A stretch of 64,000 nucleotides of DNA from Gimesia sp. Its GTDB lineage: Bacteria; Planctomycetota; Planctomycetia; Planctomycetales; Planctomycetaceae. Position numbers and translations under genes: made by a program. The notes beneath the pieces are model-generated. The model had not been told where the DNA came from. It saw only the letters and a list, made by a program, of their open reading frames with translations, and ran no database searches. The stretch lies in contig NZ_JAVJSQ010000029.1 in assembly GCF_040219335.1 (NCBI RefSeq), positions 434,001-498,000 of the forward strand, given 5' to 3'. This document shows positions 48,985 to 58,163 of this stretch, one piece after another. Positions within the stretch are counted from its first letter, which is position 1. Each line of letters opens with the position of its first letter.

Positions 48985-50796
48985 TCACCGTCTCGGTGAG
49001 AGTGATCCCAGACCGATGACGATCCGGACCTGTGTTTTTTGCAGTCCTGCCGCCAGAAAGACTCCATCAAATGATTCCAGCAGGCTTTTGAGCCCTGCCA
49101 GCTTGCTTTTACCCTTCGCCAGATCACTGTCTTGCTGTCTTGAGAGTTGTTCCGCCAGAAAATCGGAATTCTGCTCGATAAAAGTGCGAATCGAAGAAAT
49201 GTTCAGGAAGCAGAGCTGTTTCTCTTCCTGGAAAAAAGTCTCCTTCCAGGATTGAAACAGGGGAAGTGCTGCAAGACTGTCCTCGGACTTCAAGGTGAAA
49301 AACTCACGGACGAGATCCGGGGAACTGGCCAGGACCAGCTGTTGATCACTGATGCCATAAGCGGGCTGGTACGGTCCCAGGTGGTCGATCCAGCGTAGAT
49401 GATATAAATCATGATCTTCCACCTTGAGAATCGCTGGTTCATCCTTGTGCTTCGCATCCGTATTGTGCTGGACAAGCACGCTGTTCATCAGGAAGTGGGC
49501 TACATTCTCGAGAGCCAGATGATAACTGGATTTTTCTGATGAGGATGATGCATTCTCAGGAGGAGAGAGCTGCATGGCGATCAGACCGTCGAATGAGATC
49601 GCATCGAAGGACAGTTGCTGGCGGGGAACCGAATAAAACAGGACGTTAGGCCCCAGGGCACTGGCAATATCGGTAATCGGATCCAGACCTCCCAGCAGGC
49701 CAACACTGGCCGCATGAATTTTTTTCCACTTTTCCGGGTGTTTCTGGGCATAGAAATCAACAAACTTTTGCGTCAACAACTGCAGGTTCAACTGGCCAGC
49801 CATCACCGCCAGGGCCTTCTGTGGAATCAGCGTGTAGGGATCCGGAGTGCTGGCTGAAGTCTGCAGAATATTGAGCAGCGGCAGATCGATCACTTCGGAA
49901 TTGAACAAAATCACGGTCTCCAGGGCGAGTGTGTTTTTCAGATGCAGACCTGCGATCAGTGCACCGGTTTTCTGCCACCAGTTAACAATTCCCTGTTCGA
50001 CTTCATTGCGCGGAGGTTTGATAAATTCATCCCAGGCCCGTGGGTTCAGGAAGGCGGAACCTGTGGCATCATCGGCGAGCACTGCACGCGCTCGCTGGTA
50101 CATCTTGAGATTGTAGAGGCAGTTCTGCTCCTTAAGAGGTTTCCCCTCCTGCAAAGCGGCAAAGAGTGCGACACTGGAGTGGAGCAGGTTCTCATTTTCA
50201 GAGAGAATCAGAGTTTGTTCCAGAAACGTATAATGGATCCCAGCAGAAGCGTTTTCGGCATCCTCTGTTTGTTGGCTGGCAGTAAAGCAGGGAATATCAA
50301 GATGAGTTGATTCCGTCACTTTAACGCCTGTCTTTTGAAACCAGTCTGCAAACAGAGCACGGGTTGCAGCGGGATCCTTAACATCGGTTAATAGCAATAT
50401 GGAGGGATTCTGATCCGGGCCGTTATTAAATACTGCCAGGCCAACCGATTCTCCGAAGAGATCCCGTAGCAGGGGAAGTAACGGGCGTTGAGTCAATGTT
50501 TCCAACTGAGTGAGGCCCTGTTTCAGGTTTTTCACATCCTGGCTGCGAAGCCAGTGCTGGAAGACCTCTGTCTCACGAAAGCGAGATGCGAGCTGGGAAT
50601 GCAGGAACTGCTTTATATGTTGATCCAGCTGTGTGGCTTCAAGATACAGCCCCGCTTTCTGGTCGACGAGTTGACTGAGTGGCCTGGCTGCGAAGGCTGT
50701 ATGGGCGGAAAGACAACAGAGTAGACTCAGGAGGAGGGCTGGCACGAACCGAAGTGTGGTCAAGCGTCTGCAATTGACTAATGGATTTGGTTTCAT
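48985..50796 (-). CDS. Secreted protein of unknown function, ECF operon member
   Basis: 604-residue exported protein. The signal peptide has a basic start (NCRRLTTLRF) and a hydrophobic core (VPALLLSLLCCLSA), with cleavage near AFAAR. The mature protein is a long alpha/beta fold with no named domain that I recognise; it somewhat resembles planctomycete DUF3352-type proteins. ATG at 50794-50796 with AGGAA upstream. It is the last gene after the ECF sigma and anti-sigma genes, 41 bases from the latter, so it is likely controlled by or feeding into that sigma system. Confidence 0.75.
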   Translation of the reverse strand: MKPNPLVNCRRLTTLRFVPALLLSLLCCLSAHTAFAARPLSQLVDQKAGLYLEATQLDQHIKQFLHSQLASRFRETEVFQHWLRSQDVKNLKQGLTQLETLTQRPLLPLLRDLFGESVGLAVFNNGPDQNPSILLLTDVKDPAATRALFADWFQKTGVKVTESTHLDIPCFTASQQTEDAENASAGIHYTFLEQTLILSENENLLHSSVALFAALQEGKPLKEQNCLYNLKMYQRARAVLADDATGSAFLNPRAWDEFIKPPRNEVEQGIVNWWQKTGALIAGLHLKNTLALETVILFNSEVIDLPLLNILQTSASTPDPYTLIPQKALAVMAGQLNLQLLTQKFVDFYAQKHPEKWKKIHAASVGLLGGLDPITDIASALGPNVLFYSVPRQQLSFDAISFDGLIAMQLSPPENASSSSEKSSYHLALENVAHFLMNSVLVQHNTDAKHKDEPAILKVEDHDLYHLRWIDHLGPYQPAYGISDQQLVLASSPDLVREFFTLKSEDSLAALPLFQSWKETFFQEEKQLCFLNISSIRTFIEQNSDFLAEQLSRQQDSDLAKGKSKLAGLKSLLESFDGVFLAAGLQKTQVRIVIGLGSLSPRR

Positions 50797-50837
50797 GGAC
50801 TGTATTCCTGATGAGACTCTGCGCGAATTGAAAAGAA

Positions 50838-51524
50838 TCAAATTTTCGTTGATGACTCGGGGACGGAATGAATTATAAAGTTCCAGGCGTGATTGAACTG
50901 ATCTTTAATGGGTTGCATTTCTGAATTGATATCATCAACCCAGTTGGATTCAGAAGGAAGCGTATCTACAGACTGAGGGGCCGACGGTGAAACCGGGACC
51001 AGGGTGACAGCCTCCGACATCGCTCCGGCTGTACTTTGGGCAAGTCCCCACGAAGCAGCGCCTGCATTTTTCAGCAGCTGATTCAGATCGTGCGGAGCGG
51101 TGGGCTGTTTAGCTGCAGGCTCGGGAGTCGAAGGGCTGGTAGCTACCGGGATGCCGGTTTCCTTTTCTGATCGATTAGTGAAAAACGGAATCACAATCGC
51201 CGTCAGCAAGCCGGCGGCCGCCAGACTGGTCCAGATCCAGGAAGTGGAAAGACGATGAGGACGGGCGATTATCTCTGTGCTCACAGATGGCAGGTCACTA
51301 TTGCCCGATGTGTCAGTAAACTGGGCCAGCACCGCATCAACCAGATCAATCTCAGGCATGGTCTGTTCCCATACGGGGAGTGCCTGTTCCAGGATGAGAA
51401 AATCTTCCCAGAGCCGCTGATGTTCCGGGGAAAGTGCGGACTGTTTTTCCAGTTGGGAACGTTGATCGAAGCACTGTGATTCGATCATGGATTCCAGTTT
51501 CGATTGATATTCAACGAGATTCAT
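50838..51524 (-). CDS. Probable membrane-bound anti-sigma factor
   Basis: 228-residue protein with a short cytoplasmic N-terminal part (1-95), one membrane helix (WIWTSLAAAGLLTAIVIPFF, near 100-120) and a Pro/Ser/Thr-rich periplasmic part. Gene order and the 14-base overlap with the ECF sigma gene mark it as the cognate anti-sigma factor. The zinc-type ZAS motif (HxxxCxxC) is not visible, so it would be a non-ZAS type. ATG at 51522-51524. Called by context and topology rather than by a domain. Confidence 0.7.
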   Translation of the reverse strand: MNLVEYQSKLESMIESQCFDQRSQLEKQSALSPEHQRLWEDFLILEQALPVWEQTMPEIDLVDAVLAQFTDTSGNSDLPSVSTEIIARPHRLSTSWIWTSLAAAGLLTAIVIPFFTNRSEKETGIPVATSPSTPEPAAKQPTAPHDLNQLLKNAGAASWGLAQSTAGAMSEAVTLVPVSPSAPQSVDTLPSESNWVDDINSEMQPIKDQFNHAWNFIIHSVPESSTKI

Positions 51525-52098
51525 GTCTGACCTCTGGTACGATTCCACGTTGTCTCAAGGTAGATGCCAGTTCCTGACGGGATCGGTGTAGCCAGGTTTT
51601 GATGGTCCCTTCCGGACGTTCCAGCACTTCTCCAATCTCCTGACAACTTAAATTTTCCTGGTGAAACAGAATAAAGCAGGTACGGTGGTTTTCCCGCAAC
51701 TGACTGATGGCATTTTGAAGTTCTTCTCCCAGATCCTGCAACTCTTCAGACGACTGACTGACGGCCAGTTCCGATGCAAATTCAGCAGGAACGGGGCGAC
51801 GGGACCGTTGACTGAGGAAAGTCCGACAACGATTGGCAGCGATCGTCAGTAACCAGGGCTTTAAAGTCCTGGTCGGATCCCACTGATGCAGGCTGCGAAA
51901 GGCGCGGACGAAGACTTCCTGAGCCACATCCTCCGCGTCCTGGCGATGCCCCAGCATCCGATAGCACAAACCAAAGATGGAACTCTGAAACCGTGCTACG
52001 AACGCGCGCATCTCCGCTGTATTACCTTCCAGGCAACTTTGGACCAGTACCGCATCTTCTTCGTTCACGGAAAAATCCCGTTTCGACTTGCACAACAA
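51511..52098 (-). CDS. ECF-family RNA polymerase sigma factor
   Basis: 195-residue sigma-70 family protein with region 2 (FQSSIFGLCYRMLGHRQDAEDVAQEVFVRAF and WLLTIAANRCRTFL) and region 4 (LRENHRTCFILFHQENLSCQEIGEVLERPEGTIKTWLHRSRQEL). It directs transcription of a small regulon. The first listed start is TTG (52096-52098); GTG at 52066-52068 is equally plausible and closer to the family's usual N-terminus. Translationally coupled to the anti-sigma gene by a 14-base overlap. Confidence 0.93.
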   Translation of the reverse strand: MLCKSKRDFSVNEEDAVLVQSCLEGNTAEMRAFVARFQSSIFGLCYRMLGHRQDAEDVAQEVFVRAFRSLHQWDPTRTLKPWLLTIAANRCRTFLSQRSRRPVPAEFASELAVSQSSEELQDLGEELQNAISQLRENHRTCFILFHQENLSCQEIGEVLERPEGTIKTWLHRSRQELASTLRQRGIVPEVRHESR

Positions 52099-52510
52099 CA
52101 GAATTCGGAATCAGAACTTCATTCGATTTCACTAACTATACCAGTTTTCTGCTGTGGGAGTTTCAGAGGAGGTTAAAAATTCGGTCCGGTTTTCGTCAGG
52201 GGGCCAGGCGAAGCAAAAAGGGATTGCAGCATACTGACAGTGAGTAGTGATCATATGGATGTGTGTGGTGTGTGCCTGATTTTTTAGACGCTACTATTCT
52301 AGGTTTATCGATCTTATTAGCTTGAAATTGTTCAAGTAGTCGAATGTGCGGGTTATTGTGAGGTCTAAGTCCCTATCTGAAAAACCTTTAAATCTGAAAG
52401 TTGACAACCTTCGATAAGCATCCGAAACTTATTATATATCATTTAATAATATGTTCTAAATTAACGGTTTATTATTAAAAGATATGTTTTATTAATCTGT
52501 ATTTTTAAGG
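52099..52510. other. Divergent AT-rich gap upstream of DUF1559 gene
   Basis: This 412-base gap separates the ECF sigma gene and the DUF1559 gene. It is very AT-rich after 52400, with a TTGACA at 52401-52406 but no well-spaced -10 box. It probably holds both promoters. No ORF. Confidence 0.4.
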
Positions 52511-53467
52511 ATGTTCAAAATGAGGCACTTGAGAACCTTCCCCGGAAAGCGTGGATTTACGTTGATTGAGTTACTGGTGGTTATCGCGATTATTGCCATT
52601 CTGATTGCGCTGTTGTTACCAGCCGTGCAGCAGGCTCGTGAGGCAGCCCGACGGAGTACATGTAAGAACAGTGTGAAACAGATTGCCTTGGCAATGCATA
52701 ACTACCACGAAACCCACGGCTGCTTTCCCTACGCTCACATGGCACATTATTCAGGGTATCCTCAATACTGCCATAATCGGGATACTTGGTTTCACCGTCT
52801 ACTGCCTTTCGTTGATCAGGCACCCATGTATAATCAATATGAAGGCGATTGTGCGAATGTGTCGGCCAGCACCAGTAACCATGTCCACAATATTTCGAGC
52901 AGCAAGGTATTTGTCAAAACGGCGTTGCCGGTTTTCATGTGTCCTTCTGATATTGGACCTGCTTTTGCTGAGAATTCTGGTGTGCGTTGGGGAGGAAATT
53001 ACCTTGCCTGTATAGGTTGGGCAAATAATCGTTCTACTGGCACGGACAATGGGATGTTCGGTCAGAATACCAAGACTCGATTTAGGGATGTGAAAGACGG
53101 GACTTCGAATACGATGATGCTCAGCGAGTCTGTGCAACGCGTAGAGGTTCCCAGTGGTTTTTCCTGGGGATGCCCGGGTTGTTATTGGATTGGAGGGGCT
53201 CACGGTGAAGTGACATTCACTGCATACGAAACCCCTAATACTAAGGCAGCCGATCAGAATTATCTCTGTAAGTCGACTACCGATGTGAATGCACCCTGTG
53301 TGACTAATCAAACAGACCGTTGGAATTATGCACGCAGTCAACATGTAGGTGGTGTACACGTTGGAATGGCTGATGGTGCCGTTCGTTTTATTTCTAACAA
53401 TATTGATCTCAATAACTATCGAGCTCTGTCAACGCGTTCGGGGCATGAAGTGGTGGGTGAGTTTTAA
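52511..53467 (+). CDS. DUF1559 pilin-like exported protein
   Basis: 318-residue DUF1559 protein, a family greatly expanded in Planctomycetes. It starts with a type IV prepilin signal KRG-FTLIELLVVIAIIAIL (cleavage after Gly15, Glu20 at position +5) and continues as a long hydrophobic N-helix, QQAREAARRSTCKNSVKQIALA. The C-terminal half shows DVKDGTSNTMMLSESV and HVGGVHVGMADGAVRFIS, typical of the family. Probably assembled into or near a pseudopilus-like structure; no secretion genes are near. ATG at 52511 with AAGGA upstream. A lipoprotein gene follows 75 bases later. Confidence 0.95.
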   Translation: MFKMRHLRTFPGKRGFTLIELLVVIAIIAILIALLLPAVQQAREAARRSTCKNSVKQIALAMHNYHETHGCFPYAHMAHYSGYPQYCHNRDTWFHRLLPFVDQAPMYNQYEGDCANVSASTSNHVHNISSSKVFVKTALPVFMCPSDIGPAFAENSGVRWGGNYLACIGWANNRSTGTDNGMFGQNTKTRFRDVKDGTSNTMMLSESVQRVEVPSGFSWGCPGCYWIGGAHGEVTFTAYETPNTKAADQNYLCKSTTDVNAPCVTNQTDRWNYARSQHVGGVHVGMADGAVRFISNNIDLNNYRALSTRSGHEVVGEF

Positions 53468-53542
53468 TCGTCTCTAGTTAAGGAATTCTGTCTGCCCCGA
53501 CAGAGTTAGTGCGAGGCAGGCAGAGCTTACAGGAAAAAGTCA

Positions 53543-53968
53543 ATGAAAACAGTTGCGTATTATCTGATGTTGGCCTGCACTGCAGGTGTGCTTGCTGGAT
53601 GTGGCGGTGGTGAGTCAGGACCGACTAATTATCCTGTCTCTGGTAAAGTAACCGTAGATGGAGAACCTCTGGCAGAAGGGGATATTATTTTCCGCGATGC
53701 AGAGGGGAAAGCGACCAGTGGTGCTGGCAAGATTGAAGAGGGGGCATTCTCATTTGAAACCGTTGCGGGTAAAAAAGCTGTTGTGATTACTGCTACACGT
53801 GAGATTCCCGGTAAGACCGTGGCTGGTGGCGCTCCCGGGGAGCCAGCAGTACCTGCCGTGGAGCAGTATCTGCCTGCGGAGTATAATGAGAAGACCACAC
53901 TGGAAGCTGAAGTCAGCGAGTCCGGGCCAAATGAATTTACTTTCGAATTGAAGACTAAAGCAGAGTAA
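53543..53968 (+). CDS. Lipoprotein with Ig/transthyretin-like fold, DUF1559 partner
   Basis: 141-residue lipoprotein with lipobox VLAGC (Cys20) and a Gly-rich linker, then a single beta domain (YPVSGKVTVDGEPLAEGDIIFRD) of the carboxypeptidase-regulatory/transthyretin-like type. Genes like this regularly follow DUF1559 genes in Planctomycetes, which suggests joint function at the cell envelope. AGGAAA ribosome binding site before the ATG at 53543. Terminated by the hairpin at 54025-54058. Confidence 0.88.
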   Translation: MKTVAYYLMLACTAGVLAGCGGGESGPTNYPVSGKVTVDGEPLAEGDIIFRDAEGKATSGAGKIEEGAFSFETVAGKKAVVITATREIPGKTVAGGAPGEPAVPAVEQYLPAEYNEKTTLEAEVSESGPNEFTFELKTKAE

Positions 53969-54024
53969 TCCCTGCTGTCATGGCAGGGGCAAGTGTCACC
54001 TCTGTCTGAGCTTTAGTTAAACGT

Positions 54025-54058
54025 AAAAAAAGCCGCACCTGCCTGGTGTGGCTTTTTT
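54025..54058. terminator. Bidirectional intrinsic terminator
   Basis: A GC-rich stem flanked by six A residues on the left and six T residues on the right (54025-54039 with 54045-54058, 5-base loop, one G-T pair). It can end both the plus-strand lipoprotein gene and the minus-strand gene at 54099-54308. Confidence 0.9.
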
Positions 54059-54098
54059 ATTGATACTGGCCCAGAGCGAATCTGATTCGGTAGATCAG

Positions 54099-54308
54099 TT
54101 ATTTCTGAATGCATTCCCGAGCGAGGATGCGAGCCTGCTTGAAAGCATGTTTGATGGTATAGGCGCGCGCCTCGACCTGCTCTTCGGTATAATATTTACC
54201 GTGATCACTGGCAGGGAGTCCTGCAAGTGACAGGGTCAACGGCAGTAGATCGAGAAATTCACGATAACGACGCTGGATATCATTGCTGGCACTGGCTGAG
54301 TCATTCAC
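54099..54308 (-). CDS. 69-residue protein of unknown function
   Basis: Small soluble protein: a charged N-terminus (NDIQRRYREFLDLLPLTLSLAGLP), then SDHGKYYTEEQVEARAYTIKHAFKQARILARECIQ, probably three helices. No family recognised. Support for a real gene: clean ATG start, helical amphipathic composition, and a bidirectional terminator 40 bases past its stop. The gap to the FHA gene is 228 bases, so it is probably transcribed alone. From memory it looks like a planctomycete-specific family. Confidence 0.7.
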   Translation of the reverse strand: MNDSASASNDIQRRYREFLDLLPLTLSLAGLPASDHGKYYTEEQVEARAYTIKHAFKQARILARECIQK

Positions 54309-54536
54309 TGAAAGTATCTCCCTTTGGAATTCGTCCTGGTTCGCATAGTCTTGTAAACCTGCTTAATGATTCTGATTTTCCCAAACAGGAATCAGAAAAG
54401 CAATGGGCAGTTCGCAGAATGACGCATTCTCAAGCGGAAACGGAGGTCAATATACCTATAAAAAGAGAGATGAGAACTGAAAGCTCAGCGTCTCATCTCT
54501 GATCTGACTGGATTCTGGTTGAAGCTTCAGAGTGGG

Positions 54537-55364
54537 TTATTCTTTATTCTTCAGCCCGGTTTCCTCAGGTTTTGGTAGAGTCACTGGTGGGAGATCAGGG
54601 ACACCTGATTGCCCTTGTTCCCCCTGTTGTTCCTGGGGTTGTTGAGGTGGCTGCTGCGGGTAACCCTGTGGCGGCATCTGGTATTGTTGAGGGTATGCCG
54701 GCATGGGTTGTTGTGGATATCCCTGCTGCGGATAATACTGAGGCGGCATGGGATATGGATAAGGCATCTGCTGCGGGGGATAACCATAAGGTTGCTGTGG
54801 GTAACCCTGCTGTTGGGCGGCCTGATCGTAGGCCTGCTGAGCCTGCTGCTGTTGCTCTGCAGTCAGGATCTGGGTGTCTCCTTCATAGACCCCGGGAGCA
54901 TCAGGTGTATCTGTCGCAGGTGCAGCTTCACTTTCAGTGGCTTCTGGCTCTACTTTAGCCTCTCTGGTTTCCTCTTTATGAACGGGGATATCGAAGACCG
55001 TATCGGAGCCGGTGAGGATATCACTTCCCGGAGCTGCTCCCGCTGGAGCCTCTTTCGCATCCGGACTGTGTGAGATTACAATTTCAAAGTCCAGCTTGCC
55101 TACCTGGATTTTGTCTCCATGTGACAGTTGAACTTCACCTTTGATGCGTTTGCCGTTGACCAGTGTCCCGTTGGTGCTGCCGAAATCTCGCAAGCGTACG
55201 CTGTATTCATCGACCGTAAAGACGCAATGGTGACGACTGACCATATCACTGTTAGGTCGTAGATGGCAATCTTCTTCACGCCCAATGAGGAATTTTTTAC
55301 CCTTAATGGGAATCTGTTTGCCATCATGGCGACCGCCAATGACTTTCAGAGAAAGCTGTAACAT
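54537..55364 (-). CDS. FHA-domain protein with Pro/Gln/Tyr-rich tail
   Basis: 275-residue protein. Residues 1-100 form an FHA domain (IGREEDCHLRP, MVSRHHCVF, FGSTNGTLVNGKRI). Residues 105-165 are acidic and Ala/Thr-rich. Residues 166-262 are low-complexity, with repeated YPQQ, PQQ and YPP units, followed by a charged end. The tail is disorder-prone and resembles sticky low-complexity segments that assemble or condense. Binding to phosphothreonine partners is expected from the FHA domain. ATG at 55362-55364. Confidence 0.9.
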   Translation of the reverse strand: MLQLSLKVIGGRHDGKQIPIKGKKFLIGREEDCHLRPNSDMVSRHHCVFTVDEYSVRLRDFGSTNGTLVNGKRIKGEVQLSHGDKIQVGKLDFEIVISHSPDAKEAPAGAAPGSDILTGSDTVFDIPVHKEETREAKVEPEATESEAAPATDTPDAPGVYEGDTQILTAEQQQQAQQAYDQAAQQQGYPQQPYGYPPQQMPYPYPMPPQYYPQQGYPQQPMPAYPQQYQMPPQGYPQQPPQQPQEQQGEQGQSGVPDLPPVTLPKPEETGLKNKE

Positions 55365-55800
55365 AAATCATTCACTCCGTGGGTGCCCGCAGAACGTGTT
55401 AATGTTCTGGATTGTGGAATGGCGATAACACGCACCATTCTAACTCAGGTGACTTGTTTTCATTTTGACAGAAGAAAGGAGACAGGAATCGAAAATGAAC
55501 AAGAAACAGAAATGAGTGAAAAACTTCTCGTCAATAAATGGAAGGAGCAAATAACAATGCCCTTTTGGCCCGCATTGTGTGGTTTGTCTCACTTCATCGT
55601 AAGCAAAGATCCACTACTTCTTTCCGTTACACACAATTTTTAAACTGCTGAAAGAAAATAAAATAAGAGCTTTATATATGTAACGCTATCAGGGATTTGA
55701 CGGTATGTCAACAAGTATCAATCCTGCATCCAATACGTAAATAATTTATTAATAACGTATCGATTTTGTTTGATTTTAGTAACTGCTGAATTCTCAACCG
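55365..55800. other. AT-rich gap between FHA and lipM genes
   Basis: This 436-base gap lies upstream of the FHA gene and downstream of lipM (both minus). A 43-codon frame from 55512 (+) has no clear ribosome binding site of its own and no known family, so I leave it uncalled. The region 55660-55800 is very AT-rich. Confidence 0.4.
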
Positions 55801-56604
55801 CTAAACCTGTTTTTTGCGGCTGGTCCAACTGTCTTGTGAATATTTTTCTTTTTCCAGTGTACGGGCTCGCAGGGATTCTTCGTCAGTCAGGTTTCCAGAC
55901 TGGAGCGGTAATTTTAATGCTGTCGAAATTGCCTGTGAGAAGTCTGAGGTGAGCGCGTTGAGAAATTCTTCACTGTAGCGACCGGGTTGCTCAACCAGAT
56001 TCAAAAGTCCGGGAAATTCGGGAGCGTACTCTGAGGTCAACAGGAGCAGGCTGCCATGCTGAACGATGGCCCCTCGCCGGCGTCGCTGTGCACTCCCCAG
56101 TATTTTCTGGCCCTGGTACACCAGATCCCTTTCATCTCCACGTCCAAAACAGAGAAATGGTTCTGAGGCGGAACGGTATGTAATTCCCCGGAATTCTACA
56201 TTCAGACCATGTGCCGCCAGTACTTCGATTAGAGGCTGGTGGATGGCGATATACAACTCTGGTGGTGATTTGGCGAGAGGGTGATTGGCGGGTACTGTAA
56301 ATGAGTAAGTCAGCTCATGATGATGTAAAATCGCACCTCCGCCTGAAAGGCGACGGACACGAGGGAGTCCTTCCCAGGGCCCCTGTTGAGCGTCGTTGTC
56401 ATTCTGCTGAAAGTAACCCAGAGAGATCGTTGCCTGATCCCAGCGGTACCAGCGTAGCGAGCAGACCTGGTCTGACACGGCTGATTCCAGCAGGGATTCA
56501 TCCACAGCCATATTCCAGCTTCCCGGCTGGGGGGCTGGTTCATTGAGCAGTCGACAGTGATCTGGAAGAGGAGAAGCTGTCATGCCGGGAAGCAGTTCAT
56601 TCAA
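55801..56604 (-). CDS. lipM: Octanoyltransferase LipM-like (lipoate ligase family)
   Basis: 267-residue protein of the biotin/lipoate A/B ligase family. RRLSGGGAILHHHELTYS is the substrate-binding motif. Cys152 in PFLCFGRGD falls where Bacillus LipM has its catalytic Cys, and QGQKILGSAQRRR...IVQHGS with Lys167 follows in the same spacing. LipM moves octanoyl from ACP to GcvH. Alternative: a lipoate-protein ligase. It lies directly after gcvPB (24 bases), as lipM (yqhM) lies close to gcvPB in Bacillus, which supports the call. Confidence 0.82.
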   Translation of the reverse strand: MNELLPGMTASPLPDHCRLLNEPAPQPGSWNMAVDESLLESAVSDQVCSLRWYRWDQATISLGYFQQNDNDAQQGPWEGLPRVRRLSGGGAILHHHELTYSFTVPANHPLAKSPPELYIAIHQPLIEVLAAHGLNVEFRGITYRSASEPFLCFGRGDERDLVYQGQKILGSAQRRRRGAIVQHGSLLLLTSEYAPEFPGLLNLVEQPGRYSEEFLNALTSDFSQAISTALKLPLQSGNLTDEESLRARTLEKEKYSQDSWTSRKKQV

Positions 56605-56628
56605 GAATACAACAAGCGGGTCGTTTTG

Positions 56629-58098
56629 TTATTCCGACTCGCAGCATTGGAGAATTGGATTACGCGCCGCAACCACTTCGTCTGGTCGACTGACGTCTGT
56701 AGAGTGCGGAGCCTGATGGATGAACTCGGGATCTTCCTGCAGGATTTTAACAATCGTCTCAGCGAAGGCATCCAGAGTCTCTTTGGATTCTGTTTCGGTC
56801 GGCTCAACCATGATGGCTTCGGGCACTACCAGTGGGAAGTAGACTGTGGGAGCATGGAAACCAAAATCAAGCAGCCGCTTGGCGATGTCCATGGCTGTGA
56901 TTCCATTGGCTGCTTTGCTTTTGGACGCGGAGGCCACGAACTCATGCATGCACAGATCACCGTTGGGAACAGGCAGTACGTCTTTGAGCAGGGCCTTGAG
57001 GTAATTCGCGTTCAAGACCGCATTTTCAGAAACCGCTTTTAATCCTGCTGCACCCAGTGTGCGCAGATAGCAGTAGCCCCGTACCAGAATGCCGATGTTG
57101 CCGTAGAAGGAGCGGACACGACCGATTGATTTGGGTGGTGTTACAAGCTGGTATGCTTCGCCTTCTTCAGCGGAAGTATCATGGCTGATGACGGGGCCGG
57201 GGAGGAAGTCGGCCAGGAAGTCACGAACGGCGATTGGACCGGAACCAGGTCCACCTGCTCCGTGAGGACCAGTGAAGGTTTTATGCACATTGAAATGCAT
57301 CATGTCGCCGCCAAAGTCTCCCGGACGGGTATAGCCCAGGATCGCGTTCATATTGGCACCATCAATGTAGACCAGGCCGCCTACGTCGTGAACCATCTGA
57401 GCGATCTGTTTAATGTCTTTCTCGAACAGTCCCAGTGTGTTGGGGTTGGTGACCATGAAAACGGCGGTCTGATCATCCAGGTGTGATTTCAGATCTTCCA
57501 GGTCGACCAGTCCCTCTTTACTGCTGGCCAGCTGGACACAGTCAAAACCTGCGATTGCGGCACTGGCCGGGTTGGTGCCGTGAGCACTGTTGGGGAACAG
57601 AACCTTGGTTCGTTTTTCCCCTTTGTCCTCAAAGTAGGCTTTCGCTGTCAGCAGGGCAGTGAATTCTCCCTGGGCACCAGCGGCTGGCTGCAGGGAAACC
57701 GCAGGTAGTCCTGAGATTTCTGCCAGCATTTCCTGCATCTCATAAAGCAGACCGAGCATGCCCTGCAGGTCAGCCTGATTCTGGTAGGGATGCAGGTCGA
57801 CGATTCCGGGCAGACTGGAAAGCCGTTCGTGTCGCTTGGGGTTGTATTTCATCGTACAACTGCCCAGCGGATAAAAGTGAGTGTCCACACACATGTTTAA
57901 GGTGGAGAGATTGACAAAGTGCCGAATCACGTCAGATTCGGTGACTTCAGGCAACCCTGTGGGTTCGGTGGCCAGTGCCTGCGCGGGAATCAGCTCTTCA
58001 AGCGGTTTAACTGGAACATCAGCAGCAGGAAACTGCGCACCGCGACGTCCGGGCTGAGAGAGAGCAAATAATGATTGAGTGGCCAGTTTGTTTCGCAT
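56629..58098 (-). CDS. gcvPB: Glycine dehydrogenase (decarboxylating) subunit 2
   Basis: 489-residue C-terminal-half P-protein of the glycine cleavage system, decarboxylating glycine and passing the aminomethyl group to lipoylated GcvH. The PLP lysine is in NVHKTFTGPHGAGGPGSGP; YPLGSCTMKYNPK and YIDGANMNAILGYTRPGDFG are typical. Split P-protein (A+B) is the Bacillus/archaeal form. It follows gcvPA by 65 bases and precedes lipM. Confidence 0.97.
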   Translation of the reverse strand: MRNKLATQSLFALSQPGRRGAQFPAADVPVKPLEELIPAQALATEPTGLPEVTESDVIRHFVNLSTLNMCVDTHFYPLGSCTMKYNPKRHERLSSLPGIVDLHPYQNQADLQGMLGLLYEMQEMLAEISGLPAVSLQPAAGAQGEFTALLTAKAYFEDKGEKRTKVLFPNSAHGTNPASAAIAGFDCVQLASSKEGLVDLEDLKSHLDDQTAVFMVTNPNTLGLFEKDIKQIAQMVHDVGGLVYIDGANMNAILGYTRPGDFGGDMMHFNVHKTFTGPHGAGGPGSGPIAVRDFLADFLPGPVISHDTSAEEGEAYQLVTPPKSIGRVRSFYGNIGILVRGYCYLRTLGAAGLKAVSENAVLNANYLKALLKDVLPVPNGDLCMHEFVASASKSKAANGITAMDIAKRLLDFGFHAPTVYFPLVVPEAIMVEPTETESKETLDAFAETIVKILQEDPEFIHQAPHSTDVSRPDEVVAARNPILQCCESE

Positions 58099-58163
58099 GG
58101 TAGTAGTTATCGCTTCGAAATAATTGACGATTGAAACGGTGAACGCGGAGTCGAGCGTCGCGT

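Noticed and set aside
55512-55643. 43-codon frame downstream of an AAAGGAG sequence
   Set aside because: The ribosome binding site faces a six-codon frame, not this one; no family resemblance.
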